64,000 nucleotides of DNA from Streptomyces rimosus (GTDB taxonomy: Bacteria; Actinomycetota; Actinomycetes; Streptomycetales; Streptomycetaceae): assembly GCF_008704655.1 (NCBI RefSeq), contig NZ_CP023688.1, forward strand, positions 6,888,001 to 6,952,000, in the 5' to 3' direction. A program made the position numbers and the translations under genes. Below, piece by piece: positions 46,417 through 54,962 of this stretch. The notes beneath the pieces were generated by a model, which saw only the letters and a program-made list of their open reading frames with translations, ran no database searches and was not told the DNA's origin. How positions within the stretch are numbered: position 1 is the stretch's first letter; each line of letters opens with the position of its first letter.

Positions 46417-48624
46417 TCACAGGCTCAGCTCCGGATGGAGGTCCTTCAGCCGTACGACCTGCTTGCCGCGCGCCGCCCAGGCGGTGAGCGCGAGCGCCGC
46501 CGCGGTGAAGGCGAGCAGCACCACGCTGCCCTGCCACACGGGCGTCAGCTCACCGCCCGTGATGAGCCGCCGCAGCCCCTCCACGATGTAAGTCATCGGC
46601 AGGAACGGGTGGATCGCGTTGAAGAAGCCGGGGCTGGTCTGCACCGGGTACGTACCGCCCGCCGACGTCAGCTGGAGCATCAGCAGCGCCAGCACCAGGA
46701 TGCGGCCGGCCGGTCCGAACCGGGCGTTGAGCCACTGCACGATCGCCGCGAAACAGGCCGTGGCCAGCAGCAGGAACCCGACCGTGCCGGCCGGCCGCTC
46801 CATGTGCAGGCCGAGCCCGAAGCGCAGCACGGTCATCAGGGCGGCCGTCTGGAGCACCCCCAGGGCGAACACCGGCAGCCATCCGGATACCGCGATCCGC
46901 CAGGCGCCCGCGCCCATGGCGAGCGCGCGCCGGTTGAGCGGCGGGATCAGCATGTAGGCGACCATCGCGCCGACCCAGAGGGAGAGCGGGATGAAGTACG
47001 GGGCGAAACCGGTGCCGTAGTTGGGCGCGCGGTGCGTGGCCTCGGAGGCGAGCTGCACCGGGTCGGACATGACGCGCGTACGGGCGTCCCGGTCGTGCTT
47101 GTCGTAGTCGGGGATCTGCCGTACGCCGTCGTGCAGGCCGCCGGCCAGCTTCTGCGAGCCGTCGGAGAGCTTGTACATGCCGCTGTACAGGGTCTGCGCG
47201 CCGTCCTTCAGCTTGCCGACGCCCTGGTCGAGAGCGTCCGCTCCGGAGGAGGCGCGTCCGGCGCCGTCGTGCAGCTTCCTGGCCCCGTCGGCCGCCTGCC
47301 CCGCGCCGTCCGCCAGCTTGCCGGTCCCGGCGGCCAGCTTGCCGGCGCCCGCGGAGACCTGGTGGGCGCCCGCGTTGAGCTGGTTGATCTTCTTGACGGC
47401 GGCGTCCAGGTCGGCGCCGAGATGCGGGCCGCGCCGCGCCAGCTCGTCCGCCAGGCGGTGCAGCGAGTCCAGGTCGCGGGCGAGGCGGTCGAGGTTCTTC
47501 TGGTCGTGCACGTAGCCGCTGATCTCCTCGGCCTTGGCCGCCGCGCGTGCCGCCTCTTCCTTGAGCTGCTTCAGCTCGGCACAGGAGGCGTCGGGCCGCG
47601 CCGCGTCCCCGCAGCGCTGCCGGTAGAAGGCCGCGAGGTGGTCGGACATCCCCCGGGAGAGCCTGGCGCCCGCGTCGGCGGCGCGCGGCAGCTTGTCCAG
47701 GTTCTCGCGTACGGCCTGTGCGCCGTCGGCGACCACCCGGGCGACCCGGCCGATCTCCTTGCCGTGCGCACGGACGAACGGGCCCACCTCCGCCGCCACG
47801 CCGTTGACCTTGTCGGCCAGTTGCTGGGTGCCCTGGGCGACCTGGCCGGAACCGCCGGCCAACTGGTCCGCGCCCCGGGAGGCGGCGGTCGCGCCCCGGG
47901 CGAGTTCGGCGGTGCCCGTGGAGAGCCGCCCGGCGCCCGCGTCGAGGTCCTTCAGGCCGTCGGCCAGGGTGCCGCTGCCGTTCTTCGCCGTCCCCAGGCC
48001 GTCCTTCAGCTTTCCGGTGCCGTCCTGGGCCTGCCCGATGCCGTCCTTGAGCTTCCCGGCGCCGTCCGCGGCCTCCTGGGTCTTGTCGTGCAGCGTCGAG
48101 AAGGAGACGAAGATGTTGTCGTAGAAGCTGCGCGAGGACTTCGCGGAGGCCGCCGAGCGCACCTCGGAGAAGACCGTGCGGGAGATCTGCCCGACGATGT
48201 AGTTGTTGGCGTCGTTCGTACGGACCTGAAGGGCGCCGGTCTCCGGATGGTCGCCCCCACTGGACGCGATGCGCTTGCTGAAGTCCCTGGGAACGGTCAG
48301 CGACAGGTAGTACGAGCCGTCCTCGACGCCGCGGTCCGCCTCCTGGGCGCTCACCCGGTGCCAGTCGAAGGTGTGGCTGTCGCGCAGGCCATCGACGATG
48401 CTGTCACCGGCCGCGACCTTCTTGCCCTTGACCTCCGCGCCGGTGTCCTCGTTGACGAGCGCGACCGGGATCTTGTCCAGGCGCCCGTACGGGTCCCAGA
48501 AGGAGCACAGGTAGAGCGCGCCGTACAGGAGCGGCAGCAGGAGGAGGGCGATCAGCGCCGCCATCGGCAGCTTGCCCCTCCCGAACCGCTTCAGCTCAAG
48601 CGCGGCCAGCCTCGGCGAGCGCAT
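46417..48624 (-). CDS. YhgE/Pip domain ABC-type membrane protein
   Basis: About 735 residues. One N-terminal transmembrane helix (LPMAALIALLLLPLLYGALYL) is followed by the YhgE motif YLCSFWDPYGRLDKIPVALVNEDTGAEVKG. A very large extracellular region has many DGxxxLxxG-type repeats predicted to form long helices, as in Pip and YhgE proteins. Five C-terminal helices with the ABC-2 pattern NAIHPFLPMTYIVEGLRRLITGG end the protein. Members export lipids or secreted proteins, or act as phage receptors. ATG 48624 follows AAGGAGG and overlaps the ATPase gene by 29 bp. Confidence 0.87.
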   Translation of the reverse strand: MRSPRLAALELKRFGRGKLPMAALIALLLLPLLYGALYLCSFWDPYGRLDKIPVALVNEDTGAEVKGKKVAAGDSIVDGLRDSHTFDWHRVSAQEADRGVEDGSYYLSLTVPRDFSKRIASSGGDHPETGALQVRTNDANNYIVGQISRTVFSEVRSAASAKSSRSFYDNIFVSFSTLHDKTQEAADGAGKLKDGIGQAQDGTGKLKDGLGTAKNGSGTLADGLKDLDAGAGRLSTGTAELARGATAASRGADQLAGGSGQVAQGTQQLADKVNGVAAEVGPFVRAHGKEIGRVARVVADGAQAVRENLDKLPRAADAGARLSRGMSDHLAAFYRQRCGDAARPDASCAELKQLKEEAARAAAKAEEISGYVHDQKNLDRLARDLDSLHRLADELARRGPHLGADLDAAVKKINQLNAGAHQVSAGAGKLAAGTGKLADGAGQAADGARKLHDGAGRASSGADALDQGVGKLKDGAQTLYSGMYKLSDGSQKLAGGLHDGVRQIPDYDKHDRDARTRVMSDPVQLASEATHRAPNYGTGFAPYFIPLSLWVGAMVAYMLIPPLNRRALAMGAGAWRIAVSGWLPVFALGVLQTAALMTVLRFGLGLHMERPAGTVGFLLLATACFAAIVQWLNARFGPAGRILVLALLMLQLTSAGGTYPVQTSPGFFNAIHPFLPMTYIVEGLRRLITGGELTPVWQGSVVLLAFTAAALALTAWAARGKQVVRLKDLHPELSL

Positions 48625-49366
48625 CCGCCGCCTCCTTCTTTTCGTCGCTGGTCGCTGCTTCTGCGTCATGCGCTCCGGTACGCACCACGACCGCGCCCTC
48701 GGGCGCCTGGCTGCACACCGCGAGGACGGTCGTCCCGGACTCCGCCAGGGCGCGCAGCGTCGCCCAGACGCCTGCGCGTTCGGCGTCGGAGAGCTTCATG
48801 TCGGTGTCGTCCACGGCGAGCAGGCGGGGTTTCCCGATCAGCGCCAGGGCGAGCGACAGGCGCAGCGCTTCGGCGCGCTCCAGGTCGCGTACGGCCGTCC
48901 GTACGCCCTTGGGCAGAACCTCCACATCCAGACCGGCCGCCTCCAGGGCCGCGTCGGTACGGGCGCGGGCCGCCGCGGTACGCTCCCGGCGCGGGCGCAG
49001 CAGCGCGCGCACCGATTCGCCGAACCGGTGCTGGAGCAGGGTGCGTTCGCGCAGGTGCTCGGCCACCGTCAGGGCAGGTTCGAGATCCGTGACACCGGGT
49101 ACGTGGGCCAGTGCGGTGATCGCCCGTACCGCCGCCATCTTCTTGGGCAGCGGCAGCCCGGCGACCTCGGCCGTACCGGCGGAGGGCGTCATCCGGCCGG
49201 TGAGCGCGAGCAGTAGGCAGGTGCGTCCCGAACCGGACGGGCCCTCGATGGCGATCAGCGAGCCCGGCCCGGCCGTCAGGCCGATGTCCCGGAAGGCCCA
49301 GCCGCGGGGGCCCCGGACGCCGAGCCCGGTGGCGGTGACGGCCGCCCCGTGCGGGGTGCTGTGCAC
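48596..49366 (-). CDS. degenerate ABC transporter ATP-binding protein
   Basis: A 256-residue ABC-like ATPase with altered key motifs. Walker A is GPSGSGRT (Arg replaces Lys). The LSGGQ signature is replaced by DLERAEALRLSLALAL. Walker B ends VDDTD rather than DE. The fold outline, including AITALAHVPGVTDLEPALTVAEHL, is retained. It may bind but hydrolyse ATP poorly, or regulate the large permease encoded directly downstream. GTG 49366 follows AGGAGG. The TetR palindrome lies immediately upstream. Confidence 0.8.
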   Translation of the reverse strand: MHSTPHGAAVTATGLGVRGPRGWAFRDIGLTAGPGSLIAIEGPSGSGRTCLLLALTGRMTPSAGTAEVAGLPLPKKMAAVRAITALAHVPGVTDLEPALTVAEHLRERTLLQHRFGESVRALLRPRRERTAAARARTDAALEAAGLDVEVLPKGVRTAVRDLERAEALRLSLALALIGKPRLLAVDDTDMKLSDAERAGVWATLRALAESGTTVLAVCSQAPEGAVVVRTGAHDAEAATSDEKKEAADALAEAGRA

Positions 49367-49376
49367 GATCCCCTCC

Positions 49377-49400
49377 TTTGAACTGACCAGTCAGTTCAAA
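49377..49400 (-). promoter_or_regulatory. TetR operator, 24-bp palindrome
   Basis: Arms TTTGAACTGAC (49377-49387) and GTCAGTTCAAA (49390-49400) are perfectly complementary around a 2-base centre. It ends where the ribosome binding site of the ATPase gene begins, so a bound repressor would cover the transcription start. Length and symmetry are typical of TetR operators. Confidence 0.85.
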
Positions 49401-49592
49401 AAGTATGCGCAGCCTTGTCATGTCTCCGCAAGGGGGTCCCGGCCGTCCGCCCGCTTTCCGGGGAAAGCCGCGATCTCCCCGAATTACCCGCCCCGCACAG
49501 GGAAAGAGCAGGTCAGAGCCGATTGTCAGTGGTGTGCCGCACGATGGCCCCATACGGTCCCCGAACCGTCATGCGACGACAGGAGGTTCGTC

Positions 49593-50078
49593 ATGGCAGC
49601 CAGTTCGGCCGCGGGCAGCTCCGCGGCGTACGGCCCTCCGGGCGATGTCCACCCCGTCCTGCGCCGGGCGGCAGCGCCGCCCGCCGCCCTCGACCTGCTC
49701 GCCCAGGCCCAGCGTGGCATCGACGAAGCCCGCGACCTGGAAACCCCCAACGAGCGCTACGCCACCGCCCACCTCGCCGCACTGCGCACCGCGGCCGCCG
49801 TCCTCGCCGTGCGCGGCCGCCCCGAGACCAGCCTCCGCCGCAGGCAGCGCATCCGCAGCGCCTGGGAGGTGCTGCCCGAGGTCGCTCCCGAACTCGCCGA
49901 GTGGAGCGCCCTGTTCGCCTCCGGCGCCCAGCGCCGTGCCCGCGCCGAGGCGGGCATAGCCGGCGCGGCCGGCCCGCGCGACGCCGACGACCTGATCCGC
50001 GACGTGGCGATGTTCCTGCGCCTGGTGGAACGGATGCTGCTCCTCCAGCCCACCCTGCCGTCCCAGCGGGCGGGGTGA
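49593..50078 (+). CDS. SAV_6107-type HEPN domain protein
   Basis: A 161-residue all-helical protein. The middle reads LDLLAQAQRGIDEARDLETPNERYATAHLAALRTAAAVLAVRGRP, with a conserved RxxxxR-type helix (RRRQRIRSAWEVLPEVAPELAEWSALFA), and it ends with DDLIRDVAMFLRLVERML. This matches the actinobacterial SAV_6107 HEPN family. HEPN domains often bind RNA or nucleotides, but the RNase motif Rx4-6H is not obvious here. AGGAGG lies before ATG 49593. Function unknown. Confidence 0.8.
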   Translation: MAASSAAGSSAAYGPPGDVHPVLRRAAAPPAALDLLAQAQRGIDEARDLETPNERYATAHLAALRTAAAVLAVRGRPETSLRRRQRIRSAWEVLPEVAPELAEWSALFASGAQRRARAEAGIAGAAGPRDADDLIRDVAMFLRLVERMLLLQPTLPSQRAG

Positions 50079-50202
50079 CGGGCGGGGGCGGGGGCAGGGG
50101 TATCCGGCCCGGTCGGCCGGTATCGGGAGGCCGGGCCGTCCCCTCGCGTCCCATTAGGGTGGTACCCATCAGTTCCATGCCCCCGTCGAGGAGCCACCCG
50201 CC

Positions 50203-50958
50203 GTGTCTGACCCGCTGCGCCCGCGCGCATCCCTTCGTACCGCCGTGGTCTGGGAGGTTCTCGTAGAGGCCCTGGAGCGCCGGGCCGCGGCCGCCGGGCA
50301 GGACGTCCTCGACGTCCTGGACACCGGCGGCGGTACCGGCAACTTCGCCGTGCCGGTCGCGCGCCTCGGCCACCGCGTCACGGTCGTGGACCCCAGCCCC
50401 AACGCCCTGTTCGCCCTGGAGCGGCGGGCCGCCGAAGCGGGCGTCGCCGACCGGGTGCGCGCCGTGCAGGGCGACGCCCACGGCCTGTTCGACGTGGTCG
50501 AGCCCGGCGGCTACGACACCGTGCTGTGCCACGGCGTGCTGGAGTACGTCGACGACCCGGCCGAGGGCGTGCGCAACGCGGTCGGCGCGCTGCGCCCGGC
50601 CGGCACCCTGAGCCTGCTCGCCGCCGGACTGGGCGGCGCCGTGCTCGCCCGCGCCCTGGCGGGCCACTTCACCGAGGCCAGGAACGCCCTGACGGACCCG
50701 GCGGGCCGCTGGGGCGACGGGGACCCGGTGCCCCGGCGCTTCACCGCCGAGCAGCTCACCGCACTGGTCTCGGACACCGGCCTGAAGGTCAGCGGTGTGC
50801 ACGGCGTACGGGTCTTCGCCGACCTGGTGCCCGGCGTCCTGGTGGACACCGAGCCCGGCGCCATGGACGCCCTGCTGAAACTGGAGGCAGCCGCCGCCGA
50901 GAACCCCGCGTTCCACTCGGTCGCCACCCAGCTGCACGTGCTCGCCGAGCGCGGCTGA
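50203..50958 (+). CDS. class I SAM-dependent methyltransferase
   Basis: A 251-residue methyltransferase. Motif I is LDVLDTGGGTGNFAVPVARLGHRVTVVDPSP, motif II contains VQGDAHGL, motif III is DTVLCHGVLEYVDDP and motif IV LRPAGTLSLLAAG. The layout resembles CmoA/SmtA-like small-molecule or tRNA-modifying methyltransferases; the acceptor is unknown. GAGGAG precedes GTG 50203. It stands alone between the HEPN and DUF3040 genes. Confidence 0.87.
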   Translation: MSDPLRPRASLRTAVVWEVLVEALERRAAAAGQDVLDVLDTGGGTGNFAVPVARLGHRVTVVDPSPNALFALERRAAEAGVADRVRAVQGDAHGLFDVVEPGGYDTVLCHGVLEYVDDPAEGVRNAVGALRPAGTLSLLAAGLGGAVLARALAGHFTEARNALTDPAGRWGDGDPVPRRFTAEQLTALVSDTGLKVSGVHGVRVFADLVPGVLVDTEPGAMDALLKLEAAAAENPAFHSVATQLHVLAERG

Positions 50959-51217
50959 CTTCCCCGAGCCGCTCACGCTGTGCGTGCAGTCGGCCACAGG
51001 CCACCCGATCAGCCGCTTCGCCCCGTATGATCGGGGGTACAACGCCCGGCATGACGGATCGGCGGGTGGGGAATGCAGGCTGCAGGCACCACCGACCGCC
51101 ACGGCGGCCCGGGCGGTGAATTGGCGTAGAGGGGCGGGTTTCACGGGGGCGATTCCCTGCCTATCCTGAAAGGGTCGCACCCGGTCGCCCCCCGCGACCG
51201 ACGAGTAGGAGGACTCC

Positions 51218-51631
51218 GTGCCGCTCTCGGAGCACGAGCAGCGCATGCTCGAGCAAATGGAGCGAGCGCTGTACGCCGAAGATCCGAAGTTCGCGACAGC
51301 GCTTGAGGGAAGCGGGCTGCGTACGTACACCCGGCGACGGGTCTACCAAGCGGTCGCGGGCTTCCTGGTAGGTATCGCGCTCCTCATGGCCGGTATGGTC
51401 GCCCAGCAGATCTGGATCAGCGTGGTCGGCTTCCTCGTGATGCTCGGCTGCGCGGTGCTCGCGGTCACCGGCTGGCGCAAGGCGCCCAAGCCGGGAGAGC
51501 AGCAGGCCGCGGCGGGCGGCCGCGCGGGACCCGGTGGCGGTCAGGCCAGGCGCCAGGCCCGGCAGCGCCGCTCGATGATGGACCGGATCGAGAGCCGGTG
51601 GCAGCGCCGCCGCGACGAACAGGGCCACTGA
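51218..51631 (+). CDS. DUF3040 membrane protein
   Basis: A 137-residue protein beginning with the DUF3040 signature PLSEHEQRMLEQMERALYAEDPKFATAL. Two transmembrane helices follow (AGFLVGIALLMAGMVAQQIW and VVGFLVMLGCAVLAVTGW), then a basic C-terminal tail (RRQARQRRSMMDRIESRWQRRR). Members lie near mraZ and rsmH in other actinobacteria (Rv2169c), suggesting a link with division. A TATCCT near 51161 may be the -10; GTAGGAGG precedes GTG 51218. Confidence 0.88.
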   Translation: MPLSEHEQRMLEQMERALYAEDPKFATALEGSGLRTYTRRRVYQAVAGFLVGIALLMAGMVAQQIWISVVGFLVMLGCAVLAVTGWRKAPKPGEQQAAAGGRAGPGGGQARRQARQRRSMMDRIESRWQRRRDEQGH

Positions 51632-51690
51632 CCGGCCCCTCGGCTCCCCGACCTCCTGCTCGCCCTGCCACGCCCAACATTTGAGATGTC

Positions 51691-51717
51691 GCGGCCGTCC
51701 GGATTCCGGACGGCCGC
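51691..51717 (+). terminator. terminator after the DUF3040 gene
   Basis: A perfect 12-bp stem, GCGGCCGTCCGG (51691-51702) with 51706-51717, loop ATT, followed by TTCTCG. Confidence 0.8.
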
Positions 51718-52056
51718 TTCTCGTGTTCGGGGGAGCGACGGCCGGGGGCGGCCGGGGCTGCGGCCGGTTACCGGTCGACTTCGCTCTTTGCATACGCGAG
51801 GGCAAAGCGGGGTGTCGAGGTGGGGCGCGGGTCGCGGTGCCGGTCGTGGTGCGGGCCACGTCCCAGGGCGCCGCTATCAGGCCGCTGTTGCCTCGGTACA
51901 CAGCCTGGCCGTCCCCTCCTGGCCTTCGCGCCCTCCGCTCCGCCTTTCACGCGCTGCACCCCCCACGCGCTCCGCGCTCTCGCCGCGCCCACGGTTCGCC
52001 GGGCGCCCACGCGCGCGCCCGTACGCTGACGCGCGCTCGCTGACCTCCTGACGTTG
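51718..52056. other. non-coding gap without recognised gene
   Basis: Between the DUF3040 terminator and the repeats behind the transglutaminase gene. The forward strand from about 51900 is strongly pyrimidine-biased (for example CCCCTCCTGGCCTTCGCG). Open frames here have poor third-position bias. I see no promoter or RNA element. Confidence 0.5.
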
Positions 52057-52156
52057 ACGTCCGCTCGCGAAAGAAGGCGCACCGCTACGTCCGCTCGCGA
52101 ATGAGGTATCTCTACGTCCGCTCGCGAAAGAGCCGTACCTCTATGTCCGCTCCCGG
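52057..52156 (-). repeat. four imperfect tandem repeats spanning the 3-prime end of the transglutaminase gene
   Basis: ACGTCCGCTCGCGA is found at 52057-52070, 52087-52100 and 52114-52127, and in a diverged form (ATGTCCGCTCCCGG) at 52143-52156, with periods of 30, 27 and 29. The diverged copy encodes the last residues RERT and stop codon of the transglutaminase; the other copies also read as RERT-stop in one reverse frame. They look like serial duplication of the gene end. Confidence 0.8.
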
Positions 52157-54687
52157 GACAGCCGCAGAGCGCTCGCCACCTTGCGCACCGCGGTGGCCGG
52201 TGGGCTCGTGGCGCAGCGGGCGAGGAAGGCCGACCAGCGGGACGACAGGGTCCACAGGGCCCGTGCGGCGGAGCGCGGCGCCAGGAGCGCGCGCAGCCGC
52301 AGGCGCCGGGACGCGGCGTCGTGCAGGCCGGTACGGACGCGGCGCACCTCGTCGGCGAGGCCGGGCGCCGGCTGCGGATGCGGTGCGTACAGCACCTGCT
52401 CCACCGACGCCGCGACCCGGTGGGCCGACTCCGCCGCCGGCGCCCGCAACTCGCCTATCCGCACGATCCGCTCCGCCGCCTTGCGGGGAGTGAGCGATTC
52501 GTCCGGCAGGATGCCGTAATCCCAGCCGGAATCGATCAGTTCCTGCCAGGCCGCGAGCGTGCGCGTGGCCCCGGCCGGTATGCCGCCCCGGGACTCCGGC
52601 GCGCCGCCGCCGTCCCAGCCGGAGTCGTCCGGTTCGAGATGGGCCGTGCGGAGGTCCGGCGCGGCGGCCGACCGTGGACGGTGTCGGCCGGCCACGCTGC
52701 CGCCGAGACGTCGGGAGCGGGCCCGCAGCCGCCACAGCACCGGTAGCAGGAGAAGCAGAAGCAGGAGCGGGATGCCGATAACGATCGCCGCTACGGTCCA
52801 CGGCGACGGCCCGCCCTCGGCCGGGCCGCTCGTCGACTGCGCGGGCGGCGTCCAGCACGGGCCGACGCGCCGCTCGGCGGGGGCGCAGCTCTGCGCGGGG
52901 GACGGCCCGACGGGCGCCGCCGCCGAGCGCGACGGCTGCGGTGCCGGGGCGTTCGTACCGCCGTTGGACGGGGTGTTGGTGAGGGTGTAGTCGGGCAGCG
53001 TGCCCCGGCTCGGCGTCGGCTCGAACCGCGTCCAGCCGGTGCCCTCGAAATACAGCTCGGGCCAGGCGTGGGCGTCCTTCAGACCGACCGAGGTCGAGCC
53101 GTCGCTCTGCCGGGTGCCGGGGGTGAAGCCGACCGCGACCCGGGCGGGTATGCCCAGCGTGCGTGCCATCGCCGCCATGGAGAAGGCGAAGTGCACGCAG
53201 AAGCCCTCCTTCTGCTCCAGGAACCGGGAGATGGCTTCCGTGCCGCTGCCGGCCCGCACCTCCGTGTTATAGGTGAAGCCGCCGTTGAGCGAGAACCAGT
53301 CCTGGAGGCGGACGGCCTTGTCGTACGCCGTGCCGGCGCCCTTCGTCACCTGCTTCGCGGTCTCGCGCACGACCGGGGGCAGCGAGTCCGGGACCTTGGT
53401 GTACTCGCGCGTCAGCTCGGCGGGCGGCGCGGGCGCTTCCTCCAACTGGCGCGCGGTGGGCCGGACCAGCAGGCTCTCGACCTGGTACTGCACGCCCCGC
53501 GTGTTCTGCCCGCGGTCGCCGACCAGCGTGCGGCCCTCCGGCTCGAAGCGCCAGCGCCCGGCTATGTCCACGCGGGAGGCGGGGTAGGGCAGGGGCAGCC
53601 AGTTCTGCGCGTACCAAGGAGCGGTGGAGATGCTCGTGTTGACGGGGGTGACGTCCACCTCCGGGCTCAGTCCGGCAGGTTCGGGCAGCCGGTCCGGCAC
53701 GTCTTTGACGGCACGCTCGGACGGCTTCCACGCGGTGCCGTCGAACTGGTCGAGCGCGACGATGCGCAGATACATGTCACGCGTGTCGGAGGCGGTGGTG
53801 CGGTAGTTGAGGACCTGCCGGTCCTCGGGCTGGTTCAGGCTGTTCTGCAAGGACACCAGCGGGTTCACCGCGGAGATCGTGCCGCCTCCGCCGCCCGGAC
53901 CGCGGCCGGCCACCGCCTGGCCCAGCAGCCCGCCGCCGAGCGAGGGCAGCACCGCGGGCACCACCAGGGCGACGCCCAGCACCAGCGCGCCGATCCGGCG
54001 GCCCATACGGACCGGGGCCTGCGCCGGGCCGCCGACCGTGCCCGCGTAACTCTGCCCGCCGGAGAACGCCGGCCTCCCGGAGCCGGCGCTCCGGCCACCG
54101 AACACCCGGCCCCACTGCGAGAGCCGGTCCCGGCCCTCGGCCAGGAGCAGCAGCAGATATCCGGCCCCCGCGACCAGGAACCACAGCCAGCCCGCCCCGC
54201 CCTGCGAGAGGCCCGCCGCCACCGAATACAGCGCGAGCAGGGGCAGTCCGGCGGGCGCCGCGCTGCGGTACGTCACGGCCAGCGCGTCCACGATCAGGCC
54301 GACCACCAGCACCCCGCCGACCAGCAGCAGACGGATGCCGGCCGTCACCGGGGCCGGTATCGCATACCGGCTGACGTCGGCGACGCCCTCCTGCACCAGT
54401 TCGCCGAACTCCGCGAAGACGTCCGGGCCGGGCAGGACCAGGGCGATCGCCTTGTCGTGCGCGAAGAGCACGGTGAGCAGCAGCAGCGCCACCACGGCCT
54501 GCGCCGCCACCGTCAGCGGCCGCGCCAGCGGCACCCGGCGGGCCAGCGCCCCCACCCCGGACACGATCGTCAGCAGAATCGCCGCCTGCAGCATCCAGCC
54601 GACCGGATCCACCAGCGGCAACAGCGCGCAAGAAGCGCCCAACGTCGCCACCACCGCGCACACAGTCAGCCGCGCCCGCCCGCTCAT
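52141..54687 (-). CDS. TgpA-type transglutaminase-like membrane protein (DUF3488)
   Basis: An 848-residue protein. Residues 1 to about 250 contain six or seven transmembrane helices (DUF3488/TgpA N-terminal domain). A large extracellular part holds the transglutaminase core with Cys in QKEGFCVHFAFSMAAMARTLGIPARV and His/Asp in LKDAHAWPELYFEGTGWTRFEPTP. A Pro/Ala/Ser linker, one more helix (VAAIVIGIPLLLLLLLLPVLW) and a DUF4129-like C-terminal cytoplasmic region follow. It forms an operon with DUF58 and MoxR genes, a widespread trio thought to modify or assemble envelope proteins. The ATG overlaps the small gene upstream by ATGA. Confidence 0.9.
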   Translation of the reverse strand: MSGRARLTVCAVVATLGASCALLPLVDPVGWMLQAAILLTIVSGVGALARRVPLARPLTVAAQAVVALLLLTVLFAHDKAIALVLPGPDVFAEFGELVQEGVADVSRYAIPAPVTAGIRLLLVGGVLVVGLIVDALAVTYRSAAPAGLPLLALYSVAAGLSQGGAGWLWFLVAGAGYLLLLLAEGRDRLSQWGRVFGGRSAGSGRPAFSGGQSYAGTVGGPAQAPVRMGRRIGALVLGVALVVPAVLPSLGGGLLGQAVAGRGPGGGGGTISAVNPLVSLQNSLNQPEDRQVLNYRTTASDTRDMYLRIVALDQFDGTAWKPSERAVKDVPDRLPEPAGLSPEVDVTPVNTSISTAPWYAQNWLPLPYPASRVDIAGRWRFEPEGRTLVGDRGQNTRGVQYQVESLLVRPTARQLEEAPAPPAELTREYTKVPDSLPPVVRETAKQVTKGAGTAYDKAVRLQDWFSLNGGFTYNTEVRAGSGTEAISRFLEQKEGFCVHFAFSMAAMARTLGIPARVAVGFTPGTRQSDGSTSVGLKDAHAWPELYFEGTGWTRFEPTPSRGTLPDYTLTNTPSNGGTNAPAPQPSRSAAAPVGPSPAQSCAPAERRVGPCWTPPAQSTSGPAEGGPSPWTVAAIVIGIPLLLLLLLLPVLWRLRARSRRLGGSVAGRHRPRSAAAPDLRTAHLEPDDSGWDGGGAPESRGGIPAGATRTLAAWQELIDSGWDYGILPDESLTPRKAAERIVRIGELRAPAAESAHRVAASVEQVLYAPHPQPAPGLADEVRRVRTGLHDAASRRLRLRALLAPRSAARALWTLSSRWSAFLARCATSPPATAVRKVASALRLSRERT

Positions 54688-54962
54688 GCCTCTGCCCCGC
54701 TCCCCGACGCCGCGACCGGCCGGGCGCCCCCGGCCGTGCCGCTAGCGCTGACGCCCCCGCGCGTAGCGACAGCACCGGCCGCATCAGCGCCGGCCGTACC
54801 GGCACCCCCGGCGGCTCCCGCCACCGGCCCGCCGCCCGCCGATCCCTCCGCCACGCCCGCCCGATCCACCTGCCACCACCGCGCCGTCAACGACAGCAGC
54901 GCACAAGAAGCGGCCAGCATCGCCACCACTGCACAAACCGTCAGCCGCGCCCGCCCGCTCAT
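54684..54962 (-). CDS. chimeric 92-residue ORF from a tandem duplication
   Basis: This frame begins MSGRARLTVCAVVAMLAASC, almost the same as the transglutaminase N-terminus (MSGRARLTVCAVVATLGASC), and ends in a Gly/Ala-rich tail starting WWQVDRAGVAEGSAGGG that resembles the DUF58 C-terminus (WRRVDRVGGAPGAG). It overlaps the DUF58 stop by ATGA and its own stop overlaps the transglutaminase ATG in the same way. A duplicated segment across the DUF58/transglutaminase junction explains it. If translated, it is a single-helix membrane peptide. It may be only a coupling relic. Confidence 0.6.
   Translation of the reverse strand: MSGRARLTVCAVVAMLAASCALLSLTARWWQVDRAGVAEGSAGGGPVAGAAGGAGTAGADAAGAVATRGGVSASGTAGGARPVAASGSGAEA
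54895..54962 (-). repeat. duplicated junction segment (second copy 54620-54687)
   Basis: About 68 bp ending at the ATG at 54962 are closely similar to the segment ending at the ATG at 54687, offset 275 bp; the last 24 bases before CAT are nearly identical. The duplication includes the overlapping stop/start. Confidence 0.75.

Noticed and set aside
46390..49092. 900-codon forward frame opposite the permease operon
   Set aside because: Mirror of the repetitive YhgE-type gene; Val/Gly/Leu/Arg-rich translation without motifs.
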